DNA from: JANLQX01 sp043775075
Lineage (GTDB): Bacteria > Actinomycetota > Acidimicrobiia > Acidimicrobiales > JANYDT01
Assembly (NCBI GenBank): GCA_043775075.1
Contig: JAYVSS010000133.1
Location: 1 to 14,514 of the forward strand
DNA length: 14,514 nucleotides
Reading direction: 5' to 3'
Shown here: piece after piece, positions 6,841 to 14,275 of the stretch
How the letters are laid out: every line of letters begins with the position of its first letter
How positions within the stretch are numbered: the first letter of the stretch is position 1
The notes under the pieces: generated by a model
Database searches by the model: none
What the model was told of the DNA's origin: nothing
The model's input: only the letters and a program-made list of their open reading frames with translations
Position numbers and translations under genes: made by a program

Positions 6841-8016
6841 TCAATCCCCGGCGCGCCCGGACGGTTCGGAGTTGGCTTTCCCCCCAGCGAATCGGCGCAC
6901 CAATATCGCCTGGGTGATCGAGAGCGCCACGGCCACGGCGCCGATCACCGCGACGCCAGGAATCGACCGCCCAACGAAGCCGCACCACAGACCCGTGGCC
7001 AGGATTACGGCGACGCGTTCACGCGCCAGCCAACGGGCGATTTGCCACTGCAACCAAAGAATTCCACCCACGAACGAGGCGACCGAGATCGCCAACACGG
7101 CAAGGTCGAATGCGCGCAGATGATCGTACGGCGCCCGCATCATGTGCTTCGCCGCTATTGAGTACAGGACAACTCCGAGGATGATCGGAAAATGTCCAAA
7201 CGTAAACAGGTTTCTCGCGATGCCGCCGCGATCATGGCCCTGCGCTGATCGCAGACGCGCCTCGATCACCGATGGGACGTAAGCGAAATAACTCCACCAG
7301 AGGACACAGGCCATGGCGACAGCGGCGAACCCGCCCAAAACAATCTCCGGTCCGAGCCTGTCGTTTGCCGCAGCAACTCCAATGGCGACCAGCACCTCTC
7401 CTAGGGAAATGATGACGAAGAGCGAATGTCGCTCGGCAAAGTGGAGGGGATCAATCGTCCACTCGTTTTGCGGTGCGGCGCGGCGTCGAGATGCGAGCAG
7501 CGCAGAGACCACGTTCAAAATGGCGACAACTGTCCAAATGGCCGTCCGAGGACCACTGTTGAAGAAGGCGCCGAAGAAGAGCACGCACGGAGCGATGATG
7601 GCCACGGGGGCGTATTGCAGCCAGGCTCGCCGACTCGCTTCTCGGGCCCACAGCCCACGTCCCTGTATGGCCAATGACCAAAGATTGGCGGCGAGGTAGG
7701 CACCGGCAAACCAGATCGCCGAATCGTCGAATGCCCGAGGGATCGCCACGGCCACGAGCAAGGCCAGCGGAACGGAAGCCAGAACCAGCAACTGGGCAAC
7801 GGATTGGTTGCTCAAATCGATTGCCGTACCCAACCAGGTGAATTGCGACCACAACCACCAGACCAGCCACGCGAGAAGGACGCCACGTCCAATTCCAGCC
7901 ACCCGTTCTCCCGCTCCGAGAACCTCGGCGACCTGCGTTACCGCGAAGACAAACACCAGATCGAGGAACAACTCCAGGTTGGTCGCATGACGCTCGGTGG
8001 CGAAGCGATCGTTCAT
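6841..8016 (-). CDS. Low temperature requirement protein A (LtrA) family membrane protein
   Basis: This 391-residue integral membrane protein has about ten hydrophobic spans. The LtrA family signature is clear at both ends. LELFLDLVFVFAVTQV lies near the N-terminus (14-29), and HFAERHSLFVIISLGE (192-207) is the conserved central motif with His, Glu and Arg in the membrane. Length matches the family, which was named from Listeria cold growth and whose biochemical activity is not known. The gene begins 10 bp after the ApbE gene on the same strand, so it is likely in the same operon. It is not a recognised part of flavinylation systems. Its ATG at 8014-8016 has GAAGG directly next to it, which is too close for an ideal ribosome site. 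Confidence 0.9.
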   Translation of the reverse strand: MNDRFATERHATNLELFLDLVFVFAVTQVAEVLGAGERVAGIGRGVLLAWLVWWLWSQFTWLGTAIDLSNQSVAQLLVLASVPLALLVAVAIPRAFDDSAIWFAGAYLAANLWSLAIQGRGLWAREASRRAWLQYAPVAIIAPCVLFFGAFFNSGPRTAIWTVVAILNVVSALLASRRRAAPQNEWTIDPLHFAERHSLFVIISLGEVLVAIGVAAANDRLGPEIVLGGFAAVAMACVLWWSYFAYVPSVIEARLRSAQGHDRGGIARNLFTFGHFPIILGVVLYSIAAKHMMRAPYDHLRAFDLAVLAISVASFVGGILWLQWQIARWLARERVAVILATGLWCGFVGRSIPGVAVIGAVAVALSITQAILVRRFAGGKANSEPSGRAGD

Positions 8017-8026
8017 CCTTCGAAGT

Positions 8027-8824
8027 CTACGAACTCGGGGTGACGATTCCGTGTTCCGTCAATTGATGGCAGGTGTATCCGGGCGTGGCGACACACTGCC
8101 CATCGTTTGTCACCATCATGGCGTCGCCGCCTCGCTCACTGATCCAGTGAAGACCTTCGATGCCCATGACGTACAACGCGGTGGCGTGGGCATCAACAAC
8201 GGCCAAATCATGACCGAGCACGGTCACACTGACGACCTTGCTTGGCGCCTCACCGGACCTGGGGTCGAGGATGTGGGTTCCGCGTTCGTACGCCGCCGAC
8301 GTTGCTACGCCCCACGTGCCTTCAAGTTCAAGGACATCGGCGATGGCCCCAGGATCATGGGGGTGACGGATACCCACTCGCCACTTTTCTCCCGGGGAAG
8401 GATTTCCGCCGAGGGCGATGTCGCCGCCGGCGTTCAGGCAGTAGTCGGCGAAACCATGTGCGCGCACTATCTCGACGGCCTTCTGAATTGCCCAGCCTTT
8501 GATGTAACCGGAGGGCTCAAGCATCGTCCCGTTCGGGGCCGGAACATGAATGTCGAATGCACCATCAGTATCGGCGCGGAGTTCCTCGCACCGATCGAGC
8601 ACTTCGTGCATCTCGTTCGTGAGGGCTCCAACTCCTAGTTCGCCGCGGGCAAACCGGGTGATCACACTGTCGTCGCGATGGGTCGACCACGTCGAGTCAA
8701 CGGTCTTGAGCCATTCCACGATTTCGCTCACCAATGTTTGACCGGCAACCCCGAACGCATCACGAACATCAATGCTGATGGGCATGCCCCAGATCTGTTC
8801 AACGTGATGGGTTGACATCGTCAT
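8027..8824 (-). CDS. apbE: FAD:protein FMN transferase (ApbE)
   Basis: ApbE cleaves FAD and attaches FMN through phosphoester linkage to a Ser/Thr of target proteins, using Mg2+. The 265-residue product shows the family blocks in order: IWGMPISIDV (11-20), STWSTHRDDSVITRFARGE (44-62), DGAFDIH (87-93), PSGYIKGWAIQKA (104-116), LNAGGDIALGG (130-140), ATSAAYERGTHILDPRSG (174-191) and DAHATALYVMG (211-221). The last contains the Asp/Thr metal ligands. No signal peptide or lipobox is visible; the start leads directly into the catalytic domain, so it may act in the cytoplasm. Its likely substrate is encoded 6 bp upstream (the FMN-binding protein). The operon order regulator-kinase-haem protein-FMN protein-ApbE supports that link. 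Confidence 0.95.
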   Translation of the reverse strand: MTMSTHHVEQIWGMPISIDVRDAFGVAGQTLVSEIVEWLKTVDSTWSTHRDDSVITRFARGELGVGALTNEMHEVLDRCEELRADTDGAFDIHVPAPNGTMLEPSGYIKGWAIQKAVEIVRAHGFADYCLNAGGDIALGGNPSPGEKWRVGIRHPHDPGAIADVLELEGTWGVATSAAYERGTHILDPRSGEAPSKVVSVTVLGHDLAVVDAHATALYVMGIEGLHWISERGGDAMMVTNDGQCVATPGYTCHQLTEHGIVTPSS

Positions 8825-8830
8825 TTCGAA

Positions 8831-9319
8831 TTAGCTCAGAGTTCCTGCGGCGCGAGCCATGTCGATCGCCGATTGCAGCGAAACGAGATAGCTGCGGCTG
8901 GTCATCGACGCGCCGGAAACTGTGTCCACCGGAATCGATTTGGTCGTCAGCGTGGTGGAGCGAAGGACGCTCGCCGCATTGGTGCTGAGGCGCACGCTCT
9001 TCGGCTTATGGTTCGGCAGTTTCACTGCGGTGACATCAGTGATCTTCCCACCCTTCACGCTCAGGCGAACCTGGACGACGCCCCAGCGGTTGGAGTCAGC
9101 AACGCCGAGGTAGGTGGACGACGACGCTGTCGTGGTCGCCGCATTGGCTTGGTCAGCTTTGGCAAAACTGGCGGAAAGAACGCCTGTGGCGGTAAGGCTG
9201 AGCGCCACCGCAGCCATGCGGCTCTTCCGAGCGGCGTGACGCTTCCGACGCTTCCGACGCTTCGGCCCCTCAGCCGGGTTTGCCGTTGATGTTTGGTCGG
9301 AGATGATGTTCATAACCAC
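8831..9319 (-). CDS. Exported FMN-binding domain protein (covalent flavoprotein)
   Basis: This is a 162-residue protein with an FMN-binding domain (PF04205 type) over about 70-158. The flavin-attachment motif is DTVSGASMTS (132-141), where S138 is the probable acceptor of FMN from ApbE; family members carry Thr or Ser there. VQVRLSVKGGKITDVTAVKLP (82-102) is the usual start of the fold. The N-terminus is very basic (KRRKRRKRHAARKSR, 20-34), then a hydrophobic stretch and A-x-A-like sites near 53-60, suggesting export and cleavage. No canonical twin-arginine motif is seen. It has no cysteine, so it is not a haem-c or lipoprotein type. A GTG at 9317 is used here with AGGTG ten bases upstream; the ATG at 9311-9313 is an alternative. 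It should accept electrons from the haem membrane protein encoded 29 bp upstream. Confidence 0.88.
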   Translation of the reverse strand: MVMNIISDQTSTANPAEGPKRRKRRKRHAARKSRMAAVALSLTATGVLSASFAKADQANAATTTASSSTYLGVADSNRWGVVQVRLSVKGGKITDVTAVKLPNHKPKSVRLSTNAASVLRSTTLTTKSIPVDTVSGASMTSRSYLVSLQSAIDMARAAGTLS

Positions 9320-9348
9320 CAGTAAGAAGCACCTGAACTAGACCAACG

Positions 9349-9921
9349 CTATTCGTCGGTAAGAGTTCGACGAGAGAGACGATGGCGTTTGTCGGCTCGC
9401 CGCCGACGGAGGGCAAGGACTCTGAGCACAGACGGATACACAATGAGTCCAAAGAGCACCACGATCATTGCCTGGAACGCAAACGCGTCTCGGTCTGAAC
9501 CAGATTGATACGCGTGCATAGCAGCGAGGATGGCCGCAGGAATACTGAGGAGGTGAATCGCTCTCCATACCCGTCGGCCAAGTTTGAGCTTTGGCCACGA
9601 CGTGGCCACCACAGCAATCAGCGCATACAGCGAAACGATCCCGTAGCCCATCGCCAACGTGAGGTCCGTCGACTGCCCCGGAACGAGCGCTTGGACAATC
9701 GAGAACCCGGCATTGGGATCGATGATCGTGGCGAGCACGTGAAGCACGGTAAATCCGAGAGCTAGTCCCCCGAGCATGTTGTGCAGATCAAGCCACCAGT
9801 TCGGCTTCGGCCGGCGCCCGGTCTCGCGAGAGGAAAACAGCAGACCCCATACGAGCGAAAGCCCGAGGAGAACGGTGGCGACAATCCCTGACGCCCGGGT
9901 TAAGTACCACCAAAACATCAT
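9349..9921 (-). CDS. Ferric-reductase-like transmembrane haem protein
   Basis: This is an integral membrane protein of about 190 residues with five to six hydrophobic spans. Two pairs of His are spaced as haem-b ligands in ferric-reductase-like proteins: H48 with H62 (DLHNMLGGLALGFTVLHV) and H124 with H137 (RAIHLLSIPAAILAAMHAY). The numbers count from a TTG one codon earlier. No NAD(P)H or FAD domain is attached, so it must receive electrons from another protein or from quinol and pass them outward. The chosen ATG (9919-9921) overlaps the kinase TGA by one base, with AAAGG six bases upstream. It is translationally coupled to the kinase and followed by the FMN protein and ApbE, the arrangement expected for a transmembrane flavin electron-transfer unit. 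Confidence 0.88.
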   Translation of the reverse strand: MMFWWYLTRASGIVATVLLGLSLVWGLLFSSRETGRRPKPNWWLDLHNMLGGLALGFTVLHVLATIIDPNAGFSIVQALVPGQSTDLTLAMGYGIVSLYALIAVVATSWPKLKLGRRVWRAIHLLSIPAAILAAMHAYQSGSDRDAFAFQAMIVVLFGLIVYPSVLRVLALRRRRADKRHRLSRRTLTDE

Positions 9922-11432
9922 CAACGACCTTTCGCGCTGATTTTCACCGGAGTCGGTGCGCTCGAAAGGAGTGGAATCGTTACGGTGAACACCGCTCCCC
10001 CGCCTGCGTGGTTCTTAACCGCAACGGTGCCGCCGTGGCGAGTCATCATGTCGTGGACGATGGACAATCCAAGTCCCGACCCATGCAAAGGTCGCGCTTC
10101 GTCAGCCCGATAGAAACGATCGAAGACGTGGCGAAGATCTTTGGCCGCAACACCGCTCCCACGATCCCTTACAGCGACCGAGACGACTGTGCGTGTGCGT
10201 CGCAGTTCAACGTCGATCGCCGAGCCTTCCGGCGAGAACTTCACGGCGTTGGAGAGGAGATTGTCCAGCACTCGCTGCGCTCCGTTGGGCGGAAGCGAAA
10301 CGACCGACGAATCCCCGACATCACCGCCGTCGTCATGGCCGGAGTACGTGACACTAATGGGGTGGCCGCTACGGCGCCGCCAACGAGCGACGGTAGTGTC
10401 GACCAGGTCGACGAGGTCGACCGGGGCCGGACGGTCATCGTCAGGAGAATTCGCCGAAAGAGCAATGAGTTCGTTGGTAATCGTGGTCAGCTCAAGCAAC
10501 TCACTCGAGAGGTCGGCGAGGATGCCGTCGCGTTTAGCCGGGGGGAGATCCGAACGCCGCAGGAGCGCGATGTTGGTTCGGAGACTGGTGAGCGGAGTTC
10601 GTAATTCGTGGCCGGCATCCTGCACCAGCCGAGCTTGTTGTTCGCGCGATTGCTGCAGTGAGTCCACCATCGTTGAGAACGCGTGGGACAACCGGCCGGT
10701 TTCGCTACGCGTGTTCTTCGCTGCGGCCAGAGGGACGTCAAGCTGCCCACTTTCGGCGATCGCTTCGGCGGCACCGGTCAGCACCACGAGTGGCTGAGCG
10801 ATCCGACGGGCCAACCACAAACCAGCTAACGCCGCCGCCACCGTTGCCCCGCTGGCAAGAAGGAGAACTCGTCGCAAGAGCGCCGACAGGACGCGGTCGC
10901 GTTCGGCTAGTGAGCGGGCGACCTGAACCGCGCCGACGACGAGGCCGCTAGCTCTCTTGGCGTCGTCGGTACGTATGCGTACGGTTACCACTCGATGTGG
11001 TTCTCCGTCGATAGTCGCTTGCGTGGCTCTCGTTACGGCACGATCGCTTCCACTGGCCATCGCCAGATCGCTCGCCGAAATGGGTACTTCTTTCGATGGC
11101 GAATGAGTCGTCGGCTTTCCCCCGGCATCGAGGCATTGGACCAACAGATCTCGGGGAACGTTGCGTCCCGAGCCTCTCGTTGGTGGGCGGTTGTCAATGT
11201 CCGTTACCCCGGGCACGTCGGCGGCGTCAGTCTCCTGAAACGACGGGCCGCTACATGTTCGCTGCGCCTCGGACGCGCTGCGCGAGACCGGACTGGAAAT
11301 AATCGCGATCGATGCGTTGATTTCCGAATCCAGTCGATTCGCCGTGACTCGGTACCCGGCAGCGGCTACGGCCGCAGCCGTTAGTGCCGTGAGGATCGCC
11401 ATGGTCAGCCCGATGCGAATACGCAGGGTCAC
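9921..11432 (-). CDS. Two-component sensor histidine kinase (HAMP, HisKA, HATPase)
   Basis: This 503-residue kinase spans the membrane twice: residues 9-27 and a second span at about 188-208. Between them is an extracytoplasmic sensor of about 150 residues. The HAMP follows (ARRIAQPLVVLTGAAEAIAE). HisKA carries DAGHELRTPLTS with the phosphorylated H275, then the N-box NLLSNAVKF (391-399), DRGSG (423-427) and GSGLGLS (451-457). The domains are complete, so it should be active. The sensor matches no domain I recognise. It contains the protein's only two cysteines (C60, C100). Its GTG start lies in a GTGA overlap with the regulator stop, so the pair is coupled. The signal is unknown; neighbouring redox genes suggest redox or metal status. 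Confidence 0.94.
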   Translation of the reverse strand: MTLRIRIGLTMAILTALTAAAVAAAGYRVTANRLDSEINASIAIISSPVSRSASEAQRTCSGPSFQETDAADVPGVTDIDNRPPTRGSGRNVPRDLLVQCLDAGGKPTTHSPSKEVPISASDLAMASGSDRAVTRATQATIDGEPHRVVTVRIRTDDAKRASGLVVGAVQVARSLAERDRVLSALLRRVLLLASGATVAAALAGLWLARRIAQPLVVLTGAAEAIAESGQLDVPLAAAKNTRSETGRLSHAFSTMVDSLQQSREQQARLVQDAGHELRTPLTSLRTNIALLRRSDLPPAKRDGILADLSSELLELTTITNELIALSANSPDDDRPAPVDLVDLVDTTVARWRRRSGHPISVTYSGHDDGGDVGDSSVVSLPPNGAQRVLDNLLSNAVKFSPEGSAIDVELRRTRTVVSVAVRDRGSGVAAKDLRHVFDRFYRADEARPLHGSGLGLSIVHDMMTRHGGTVAVKNHAGGGAVFTVTIPLLSSAPTPVKISAKGR

Positions 11433-12115
11433 GATGGTGCTCGCAGGGAGTAGCCCACCCCGCGCACGGTGTGAAGCATCGTGGCCTCACCGGCGAGCTC
11501 CAGTTTGCGACGGAGGTAACTGATGTACACCGCCAGCGTCTTCGAGTCCGGCCCAAAATCGTATTGCCACACCTGCTCGTAAAGCGCGGAGTGCGTCATC
11601 ACGATGCCGGCGTTTCTGGCCAATGCGGAAAGGAGATCAAACTCGGTCTTCGTCAGATCAAGCTCGCGGTCTGCGCGCCACGCTCGACGGGCGGCGTCGT
11701 CAAGGGTGAGGTCGCCAACCTTTGTTGATGTTGGAGTGTCGGCATGAAACGCCACGCGCCGCAGCAGCGCTCGAACGGTAGCGAGGAGTTCGTCGACATC
11801 GAACGGCTTGGCCAGGTAGGCATCGGCGCCAGCGTCCAGGCCGGACACGCGATCCGATGTTTCGGTGCGGGCGGTGAGCATCAGGATCGGAGTGTGATCG
11901 CCGCGAGAGCGAAGCCGACGGCAGAGCGTCAAGCCGTCGAGAAACGGCATCATCACGTCGAGAATCATGGCGTCTGGGGATTGACCGGACGAAAGCCAGT
12001 CCTGGGCCGCCTGGCCGTCAGCAAACGCCACCACATCGAAACCCTCAAGCTCGAGCGCCGTGGTCACCGAAGTCCGGATCGCTCGATCATCTTCGGCGTA
12101 CATCACGGTGGCCAT
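11429..12115 (-). CDS. OmpR/PhoB-family response regulator
   Basis: This is a 228-residue transcription regulator. The receiver has acidic pocket E8, D9, D10, phosphoacceptor D53 in LDVMMPF, T81 in MLTARTE and K103 in AKPFD. The winged-helix effector follows a short linker. It has LTKTEFDLLSALARNAG, SALYEQVWQYDFGPDSKTLAVYISYLRRKLE and HTVRGVGYSL, the standard OmpR DNA-binding elements. The ATG at 12113-12115 was chosen because the receiver begins there. GGGAG lies about ten bases upstream, and the longer frame carries no domain. It is the first gene of the operon and overlaps the kinase by GTGA. It probably regulates this operon and perhaps itself. Confidence 0.95.
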   Translation of the reverse strand: MATVMYAEDDRAIRTSVTTALELEGFDVVAFADGQAAQDWLSSGQSPDAMILDVMMPFLDGLTLCRRLRSRGDHTPILMLTARTETSDRVSGLDAGADAYLAKPFDVDELLATVRALLRRVAFHADTPTSTKVGDLTLDDAARRAWRADRELDLTKTEFDLLSALARNAGIVMTHSALYEQVWQYDFGPDSKTLAVYISYLRRKLELAGEATMLHTVRGVGYSLRAPS

Positions 12116-12204
12116 AAAACAACGTCTCCCTGCGATCCCTGGAGCGCGGTGCTCGGGCGCTGCTTTAAGCATCCTTGCCGCCCGTGAGGGTCGCGTTGGA
12201 GAAT

Positions 12205-12224
12205 TCCTAAAAAGTCGTAAGAAG
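12205..12224 (-). promoter_or_regulatory. Candidate response-regulator operator: tandem 10-bp direct repeat
   Basis: On the minus strand two adjacent decamers, CTTCTTACGA and CTTTTTAGGA, match at eight of ten positions. Head-to-tail repeats with a one-helical-turn period are the usual binding form for OmpR/PhoB-family regulators. The pair lies about 90 bases upstream of the regulator ATG, in a 163-bp intergenic gap, a sensible site for autoregulation. The rest of the gap shows no clear promoter pair or terminator hairpin. Confidence 0.4.
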
Positions 12225-12278
12225 TGGCCCCACACCGACGGGACGAAGCTGTCCGCCAGCCGTTTGGTAGTGCCGGGA

Positions 12279-14096
12279 TTACGACGGACTGAACTGGAGG
12301 CCGGTGAACTCGCCCGACGAACGCCAGTCCGCGATGTACCGGAAATAGGCGACGGCGCCTTCGGGGTGACCGCCGCCATTCAGTTGTTCGCGCCGTCCCA
12401 TCTCCCGGCCTTCGTTGTTGTAGTACCCGGGCGTGCAGTCAGGGTTCGCTCGCAGACCGCGCACGACGCTCGTAACGTACCTAACCCAATCCTGCTCGGC
12501 CATCTCGGTTACTTCGATCTCTTCTGCGTTGGTGTCGAGGGCGTGACGGATCGTGGTGGCAATCGTTTCGCCCGCCTCGGTCAGGTTATGGGTGACATTG
12601 GAAATCAGGTTGGCGCCATGGGCAATCCCGACGATGAATAGATTCGGGAAGCCATGAACATGAATTCCGTGAAGAGTCTGCATGCCGTCGGCCCACTTCT
12701 CCGTGAGCATGAGGCCATCCCGGCCTATCGTTTCGAAGCCCGAGCGACGAGACGTTTCCGTTCCCACCTCGAAGCCTGAGGCGTAGATGAGGCAGTCGAG
12801 CTCGTAGTGCATGTCACCGACCCATACGCCGGTTTCGTCGATGCGGTCCACCCCTTTTCCGTTGGTGTCGATGAGGTGGGTACCGGGCTCGTTGTAGGCC
12901 AGAAGGTACTCATCGTGAAAGCATGGGCGCTTACAAAGTTGGCGGTACCAAGGTTTCAACGCATCTGCCGTGTCCGGATCGTTCACTACCGTGTCGACGC
13001 GATCTCGGATCTCGTTCATTTTCTCGTCGTCGCTGAGTTCGTATGCGCGCATCATGGTGGCCTGGTTGAATTCAGCACCGGCGCCCATGTCTGCCACCAC
13101 TCGATCCCGGATGCGCTTCGTGATGTCGGTCCAGCCGTCCATCACTAGATCTTCGTCGGCAAAGCCACCGGTTTGCAGCGTCACGAAGTTGGTGAGCCAC
13201 TCTTGCTGCCAACCGGGTTTGAGTTCGGCGAACCATGCGGGATCGATGGCGTGATTATTGCGAATATCGATCGACGATGGTGTGCGTTGAAAGACGAACA
13301 GCTCTCCCGCATCACGAGCAAGGTAGGGAATGCACTGCACGGCTGTGGCTCCGGTACCAATGATTCCGACGCGCTTATCAGCCAGGTTCGTCATGGGGGT
13401 GCGATTCGTGTCGCCACCGGTGTAGTCGTAGTCCCACCGGCTGGTGTGAAAGTCGTGCCCGGCGAAGGTCTCGATACCGGGAATACCGGGGAGCTTCGGC
13501 CGATGCAACGGCCCCGTTCCCATGGTGACAAACCGAGCGCGAATACGGTCGCCTCGATCGGTCTCGATGATCCATCGCGAGCTCGCATCGTCCCATGTCA
13601 GTTGCGTAACCTGGGTGGAGAACAATGCATTGCTGTACAGGCCGAAGTGGGTGGCGATCCGCTTGGCGTGGGCAAAGATTTCGGGCGCAAAAACATATTT
13701 GGCCGACGGCATATGCCCAGTTTCCTCGAGCAGTGGGAGATAGACCATCGCCGCCGTGTCGCACATCGCGCCCGGGTAGCGGTTCCAATACCAGGCACCA
13801 CCCACGTCTCCCCCGCCTTCGATGAGGCGAACGTCTTCGATCCCGGCCTGCTTCAGGCGAGCACCCGTCGCCAAGCCGGACCACCCGCCACCAATGACGG
13901 CGACGGTCACTTCATCGAAGAGTGGCTCGCGCTCAACCCTCGGCGTGTAGGGATCGTCCAGTAGGTACGAGAATCGCCCGGTGGGCTCTAGGTATTGATC
14001 GTTGCCGTCGGCCCGGAGTCGCTTGTCCCGCTCGGCGAGATACTTTGCGCGCAGAGCATCGCGGTCAATGAAATCTTCTGTTGTGGTGTTGCTCAT
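12279..14096 (-). CDS. Baeyer-Villiger-type flavin monooxygenase
   Basis: This FAD- and NADPH-dependent cytosolic enzyme inserts oxygen next to a ketone to give an ester or lactone. The 605-residue product shows the first Rossmann motif VAVIGGGWSGLATG, GGAWYWNRYPGAMCD typical of the cyclohexanone/steroid monooxygenase group (about 99-113), and the family fingerprint FAGHDFHTSRWD (211-222). The second Rossmann motif VGIIGTGATAVQCIP (NADPH) lies near 243-257. N-terminal and C-terminal extensions have the usual length for steroid-type members. I chose the ATG at 14094-14096 because GAAGG stands seven bases upstream; the longer frame to 14252 has no family features. The substrate is unknown, a cyclic or steroidal ketone being likely. 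An enoyl-CoA hydratase lies upstream on the same strand, separated by a 179-bp gap that probably holds its own promoter. Confidence 0.93.
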   Translation of the reverse strand: MSNTTTEDFIDRDALRAKYLAERDKRLRADGNDQYLEPTGRFSYLLDDPYTPRVEREPLFDEVTVAVIGGGWSGLATGARLKQAGIEDVRLIEGGGDVGGAWYWNRYPGAMCDTAAMVYLPLLEETGHMPSAKYVFAPEIFAHAKRIATHFGLYSNALFSTQVTQLTWDDASSRWIIETDRGDRIRARFVTMGTGPLHRPKLPGIPGIETFAGHDFHTSRWDYDYTGGDTNRTPMTNLADKRVGIIGTGATAVQCIPYLARDAGELFVFQRTPSSIDIRNNHAIDPAWFAELKPGWQQEWLTNFVTLQTGGFADEDLVMDGWTDITKRIRDRVVADMGAGAEFNQATMMRAYELSDDEKMNEIRDRVDTVVNDPDTADALKPWYRQLCKRPCFHDEYLLAYNEPGTHLIDTNGKGVDRIDETGVWVGDMHYELDCLIYASGFEVGTETSRRSGFETIGRDGLMLTEKWADGMQTLHGIHVHGFPNLFIVGIAHGANLISNVTHNLTEAGETIATTIRHALDTNAEEIEVTEMAEQDWVRYVTSVVRGLRANPDCTPGYYNNEGREMGRREQLNGGGHPEGAVAYFRYIADWRSSGEFTGLQFSPS

Positions 14097-14149
14097 GCCC
14101 TTGCCTTCTTGCTGACTCACGCCGATGTTAGGGGCGGACAGCTTGAAGA

Positions 14150-14164
14150 GCCAAGAGCTCTGGC
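14150..14164. promoter_or_regulatory. Imperfect inverted repeat upstream of the monooxygenase
   Basis: GCC A AGAGCTCT GGC is a palindromic octamer with GCC/GGC arms offset by one base. It lies 54 bases upstream of the monooxygenase ATG in the 179-bp gap before the hydratase stop. It could be an operator, but this is weak evidence. Confidence 0.2.
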
Positions 14165-14275
14165 GGTTGGGCTGCGGCGGCAGTTCTAACCGAACGCCGA
14201 AGTCTGCTGGCGAGACTGGCTTACATGCGAACGGCCTTCCTCGGGCGAGCAAAGCGCGGGGTGCCGGGTCTGTCG

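Noticed and set aside
12116..12379. N-terminal extension of the regulator reading frame
   Set aside because: The receiver begins exactly at the ATG at 12115 and the extension has no family match and overlaps the monooxygenase end; the shorter start is right.
12060..12641. Plus-strand ORF across the regulator upstream gap and the monooxygenase end
   Set aside because: Overlaps two real genes on the other strand and shows no domain.
13173..13964. Long plus-strand ORF (263 residues) opposite the monooxygenase
   Set aside because: Antisense of a well-supported gene; no recognised motif and no ribosome site; typical of GC-rich DNA.
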